A stretch of DNA of 7,190 bases from Clostridia bacterium. Lineage in GTDB: Bacteria > Bacillota > Clostridia > TANB77 > UBA1234. The position numbers were made by a program, and so were the translations under genes. The DNA is taken from assembly GCA_900753135.1 (NCBI GenBank), contig CAADXZ010000043.1:1-7190 (forward strand). The letters run 5' to 3'. Under the pieces are notes generated by a model. That model was not told the DNA's origin and searched no databases. It saw only the letters and a list, made by a program, of their open reading frames with translations. Shown here in pieces: positions 4,243 to 7,190 of this stretch (the first letter of the stretch is position 1; every line of letters begins with the position of its first letter).

Positions 4243-6864
4243 TTATTTTAAACTTTCTATTCTATCTAATGTTTTCTTCAAAAGCTCTTCATATTTTTCT
4301 TTTTTAGCTTTTTCTTCATCTATCTTACTTTGTGGTGCTTTAGCAATAAAGCCTTCATTAGATAGCATCTTTTCAACTCTCTTAATCTCATTTTCATAAG
4401 TTAGTTTTTCTTTTTCCAATCTTTCAATTTCTTGAGCAATATCAACCAACTCATTAAATGGAATGTATATTTCAACACCTGGAACTGCAAGAGAAATTGC
4501 ATTGTCTGGTATATCTATTTTTTCGTCTTTGATAATAATATTATCTGCAGAAGCTAATTTTTCAATAAATCCTCTACCTTCCTCAATTGCTCTGGCATTT
4601 TTAGTTACAAATATCAAACTTGCTTTTCTTGATGGAGCAACGTTCATATTAGCACGAATATTACGAACACCTTTTATTATATCTTTTACTAATTCTATTT
4701 CTTCTTGCTCTGCCTTATATTCATTTTCTTTGCTATATCTTGGCCACTCTGAAATCATAATACTTTCATCATTATGTTTCAAATTCATATATATTTCTTC
4801 TGTTATAAATGGCATAAATGGATGCAATAATTTTAATGCAATTCTTAATACTTCATTTAGTGTATATAAAGCTTCATGTCTTGTTTCATTAGTCATATCA
4901 TATAGTCTTGGTTTAATCATTTCAATATACCAATCACAAAGTTCATCACGAATAAATTCCATAATCTTTTGAATAGCAACACCAAATTCATATTTATCCA
5001 TACAATCTGTTACTTCTTTTACAACTGTATTTGCCTTTCCTATTATCCATTTGTCTTCAAGTGCAAGTTTATTTTTATCGCACTTTAATTCTGCATCACC
5101 AATGTTCATTATTGCAAATCTTGAAGCATTCCAAAGTTTATTTGCAAAATTTCTTCCCGCCTCAACCTTTTCAGGTAGATATCTAGTATCATTTCCAGGG
5201 GCTGTTCCTTGAACTAGTGCATATCTAAATGAATCTGCACCATACTCATCAATAACTACTAATGGATCAACACCATTGCCTAATGATTTAGACATCTTTC
5301 TACCAAGTTCATCACGAACTAATCCATGAATTAACACATGTTTAAAAGGAACTTTGCCAGTATGTTCAATGCTAGAGAACAACATTCTTGCAACCCAGAA
5401 GAATATAATATCATAACCAGTTACCAAAACATCTGTTGGGAAGAATTTTTCAAAATCAGGTGTTTTTTCAGGCCAACCAAGTGTTGCAAAAGGCCATAAT
5501 GCTGAACTAAACCATGTATCAAGTGTATCTTCATCTTGATGCATATGTCCACCACATTTTGGACAAACCTTAACATCTTCTTCTGAAACAATCATTTCTC
5601 CACAGTCATCACAATAGTATGCAGGAATTCTGTGTCCCCACCATAACTGTCTTGAAATACACCAATCTCTTACGTTATCCATAAAGCTAAAATATGTTTT
5701 ATCAAATCTTTCTGGAATAAATTTCATTTCTCCACTTCTAACAGCTTCATTAGCTGGTTTTGCAAGACCTTCCATTTTCACAAACCATTGTTTAGAAAGT
5801 GCTGGTTCAACAGTATCATGACAACGATAACATTTACCAACATTGTGTGTATAGTTTTCTGTTTTTACTAAAGCACCAAGTTTTTCTAAATCTTCTACAA
5901 TAGCTTTTCTAGCTGTTAGTCTATCCATGCCTTCATATTTTGGAACAAGTCCATTCATATGAGCATCATCAGTAAATACTTTTATTACTTCCAAATTGTG
6001 ACGAAGGCCAACTTCAAAGTCATTAGGATCGTGTGCAGGAGTTATTTTAACAGCACCTGTTCCGAATTCTTTTTCAACATAAGTATCAGCAACAATTGGT
6101 ATCTCTTTATTCATGATTGGTAATACAACAGTTTTTCCAATCAAATGAGTATATCTTTCATCATCTGGATGTACCGCAACTGCTGTGTCTCCAAGCATTG
6201 TTTCAGGTCTTGTAGTTGCAACTATAATCTCATCTTTTCCATCCGGTGTTTTATAAGCAATATGCCATAAATGACCTGCTTCCTCTTCATATTCAACTTC
6301 AGCATCAGAAATTGAAGTTAAACATTTTGGACACCAGTTAACCATTCTTTCACCTTTGTAGATTAAACCTTTATTATACAAGTCAACAAAAACTTTCTTT
6401 ACAGCACGAGTTAAATGCTCATCCATAGTAAAGCTTTCTCTTGACCAATCGCAAGAAACACCCATTTTTCTAAGTTGCATAAGAATTCTTCCACCATATT
6501 CTTTTTTCCATTCCCATGCTCTCTCTAAGAATTTTTCTCTTCCTAGTTCTTCTTTTGTTATTCCTTCTTCTCTCATTTTTGCAACAATCTTAGCCTCTGT
6601 TGCAATACTTGCGTGGTCAACACCAGGAACCCAAAGAGTTTCATATCCTTGCATTCTTTTATATCTAACTATTATATCTTGCAAAGTATTATCCATACCA
6701 TGTCCCATGTGAAGTGCACCAGTAATATTTGGAGGTGGCATCACAATTGAAAAAGCCTTTTTATCACTTTTGTTATTAGCTTCAAAATATCTTTTTTCTA
6801 ACCAATTATCATATATTCTTTGTTCAAAATCTTTTGGTTCATAAGTTTTTCCTAATATATTCAT
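4243..6864 (-). CDS. valS: Valyl-tRNA synthetase
   Basis: This 873-residue class I aminoacyl-tRNA synthetase charges tRNA-Val with valine in the cytoplasm, and it has near-normal bacterial length. Seen in order are the PPPNITGALHMGHG segment with the HIGH-type motif HMGH (52-55), and a cysteine pair at 178/181. The editing (CP1) domain follows, with ATTRPETMLGD (216-226) and TPAHDPNDFEVG (275-286), which clears mischarged threonine. Further cysteine pairs lie at 345/348, 418/421 and 434/437, the last two forming a zinc-ribbon-like unit. WCISRQLWWGHRIP (401-414), the KMSKS loop KMSKS (523-527) and an anticodon-binding helical domain at about 600-740 come next. The C-terminal charged coiled coil at about 806-873 is the valine-enzyme-specific tRNA-binding arm. 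The ATG at 6864 lies eight bases after AAGGAGA. The leader shows no T-box motif, although many Firmicute synthetase genes have one. All catalytic motifs are intact. Confidence 0.98.
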   Translation of the reverse strand: MNILGKTYEPKDFEQRIYDNWLEKRYFEANNKSDKKAFSIVMPPPNITGALHMGHGMDNTLQDIIVRYKRMQGYETLWVPGVDHASIATEAKIVAKMREEGITKEELGREKFLERAWEWKKEYGGRILMQLRKMGVSCDWSRESFTMDEHLTRAVKKVFVDLYNKGLIYKGERMVNWCPKCLTSISDAEVEYEEEAGHLWHIAYKTPDGKDEIIVATTRPETMLGDTAVAVHPDDERYTHLIGKTVVLPIMNKEIPIVADTYVEKEFGTGAVKITPAHDPNDFEVGLRHNLEVIKVFTDDAHMNGLVPKYEGMDRLTARKAIVEDLEKLGALVKTENYTHNVGKCYRCHDTVEPALSKQWFVKMEGLAKPANEAVRSGEMKFIPERFDKTYFSFMDNVRDWCISRQLWWGHRIPAYYCDDCGEMIVSEEDVKVCPKCGGHMHQDEDTLDTWFSSALWPFATLGWPEKTPDFEKFFPTDVLVTGYDIIFFWVARMLFSSIEHTGKVPFKHVLIHGLVRDELGRKMSKSLGNGVDPLVVIDEYGADSFRYALVQGTAPGNDTRYLPEKVEAGRNFANKLWNASRFAIMNIGDAELKCDKNKLALEDKWIIGKANTVVKEVTDCMDKYEFGVAIQKIMEFIRDELCDWYIEMIKPRLYDMTNETRHEALYTLNEVLRIALKLLHPFMPFITEEIYMNLKHNDESIMISEWPRYSKENEYKAEQEEIELVKDIIKGVRNIRANMNVAPSRKASLIFVTKNARAIEEGRGFIEKLASADNIIIKDEKIDIPDNAISLAVPGVEIYIPFNELVDIAQEIERLEKEKLTYENEIKRVEKMLSNEGFIAKAPQSKIDEEKAKKEKYEELLKKTLDRIESLK

Positions 6865-6884
6865 CTTATTTTCTCCTTTTTAAT

Positions 6885-7068
6885 TTATTTATTTATAAGC
6901 ATAATCAACCCACCGACCACGACGAGTCCAAAGCCTATTATTTTCATTCCTAAAACAGCTGTATTCTCCTCACCAAAATTCAAATATTTTCGGACGAGTC
7001 TCCTTGAATCAAGTGATATAAACAGTCCGTCCAAGAACAATTAATCCACTAACAATATTTAAAATCAT
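6885..7068 (-). pseudogene. Small two-helix membrane-protein gene broken by a frameshift
   Basis: An ATG at 7068 follows AAGGAAG (7084-7078) at good spacing and opens MILNIVSGLIVLG, a hydrophobic start. That frame ends after 19 codons at TGA (7011-7009). The neighbouring frame is open from 7040 to TAA (6887-6885) and continues sensibly: GLFISLDSRRLVRKYLNFG, a charged loop with GEENTAVLG, then a second helix (IIGFGLVVVGGLIMLI) and a final NK. The total is 184 bases, one more than a multiple of three. Dropping one base near GGACGGAC (7032-7025) gives a coherent 60-residue protein with two membrane helices. The extra base lies somewhere in 7040-7012 and creates a CGG arginine codon, unexpected in such AT-rich DNA. 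It ends 20 bases before valS. It could be a pseudogene, a sequencing or assembly error, or a rare +1 recoding site. I do not recognise the family. Confidence 0.6.
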
Positions 7069-7111
7069 ACAAACACTTCCTTAATATGAATACTGAAAAT
7101 CGCTCACACAA

Positions 7112-7143
7112 GAAAGATGAAAATCTTCGATTTTCATTCTTTC
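7112..7143. repeat. Long hairpin A (14 bp, one bulge, three-base loop)
   Basis: GAAAGATGAAAATC (7112-7125) pairs with GATTTTCATTCTTTC (7129-7143) around a three-base TTC loop, with one unpaired T. The stem is too long for chance. No clean T-tract follows on either strand, so it is not a typical terminator, though it might stop transcripts arriving from the right. It is next to a second hairpin of the same design. Confidence 0.7.
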
Positions 7144-7149
7144 GTCCCT

Positions 7150-7184
7150 CGAGAGTTTTCGACCGAAAGGAAGAAAATCTCTCG
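7150..7184. repeat. Long hairpin B (11 bp, one bulge, GNRA-type apex on plus strand)
   Basis: CGAGAGTTTTC (7150-7160) pairs with GAAAATCTCTCG (7173-7184), with one bulged T. Within the 12-base loop, plus-strand CC-GAAA-GG (7163-7170) can close a GAAA tetraloop, so the plus-strand RNA looks more structured than the minus. It contains the same GAAAATC heptamer as hairpin A and as 7095-7101. It may be part of an intergenic repeat element continuing past the window edge. Confidence 0.6.
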
Positions 7185-7190
7185 CATAAA

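Noticed and set aside
4463..4972. Plus-strand open frame of about 169 codons
   Set aside because: It lies entirely opposite the conserved C-terminal part of valS, has no recognisable domain, and its hydrophobic composition is what the antisense of this region would give.
7037..7068. Independent short peptide of 19 codons starting at the ATG at 7068
   Set aside because: Its sequence joins so naturally to the neighbouring open frame that a frameshifted longer gene is the better explanation.
7112..7143. Hairpin A as a standard intrinsic terminator
   Set aside because: The stem is strong but the 3' flank on either strand is mixed sequence (CTTGTGTG or GTCCCTC) rather than a run of T.
6865..7190. 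T-box riboswitch upstream of valS
   Set aside because: The leader is occupied by the frameshifted small gene, and no AGGGTGGNACCRCG-type T-box sequence or antiterminator/terminator pair is present; the GGTGG seen near 6910 encodes a Val-Gly-Gly stretch.

Overview
This 7.2 kb window is AT-rich, and every gene I can support lies on the minus strand. It contains endospore-specific genes of a Firmicute: a complete spoIIAA-spoIIAB-sigF operon and the spore genes yabP and yabQ. Base composition, the strong AAGGAGG-type ribosome binding sites and the gene content suggest a low-GC, spore-forming member of the Clostridia. I cannot name a genus from the sequence.

In the direction of transcription (right to left) the layout is as follows. 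(1) 7081-7187 is a non-coding stretch with two long, singly bulged hairpins and repeated GAAAATC heptamers. (2) 6885-7068 is a small two-helix membrane-protein frame with a good ribosome binding site, broken by a one-base frameshift. (3) 4243-6864 is valS (valyl-tRNA synthetase), followed 25 bases later by (4) a cysteine-rich protein I do not recognise (3483-4217). A strong intrinsic terminator at 3355-3395 closes this group. (5) 1847-3290 is the spoIIA operon, with overlapping genes: anti-anti-sigma factor, anti-sigma kinase and sigma-F. (6) 1034-1804 is a six-helix membrane protein resembling the YjdF/DUF2238 family. It has what looks like its own vegetative promoter inside the end of sigF. 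(7) 700-972 and 292-678 are yabP and yabQ, preceded by a sigma-E-like promoter that sits inside a hairpin able to mask the yabP ribosome binding site. (8) 1-218 is the start of a DivIC/FtsB-type septum protein gene that runs off the window edge.

The left half is a sporulation and division block. SpoIIAA, SpoIIAB and SigF form the partner-switching module that activates sigma-F in the forespore. YabP and YabQ are mother-cell proteins needed for the spore coat and cortex, and DivIC belongs to the divisome. The right half is a translation gene plus an unknown metal-binding candidate.

I found no transposon, CRISPR array, tRNA or rRNA, and no T-box upstream of valS. I also found no clear undescribed multi-gene system. 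The best leads are the hairpin-masked yabP start, the frameshifted small gene and adjoining hairpin element, the cysteine-rich protein, and the membrane protein placed between spoIIA and yabP.
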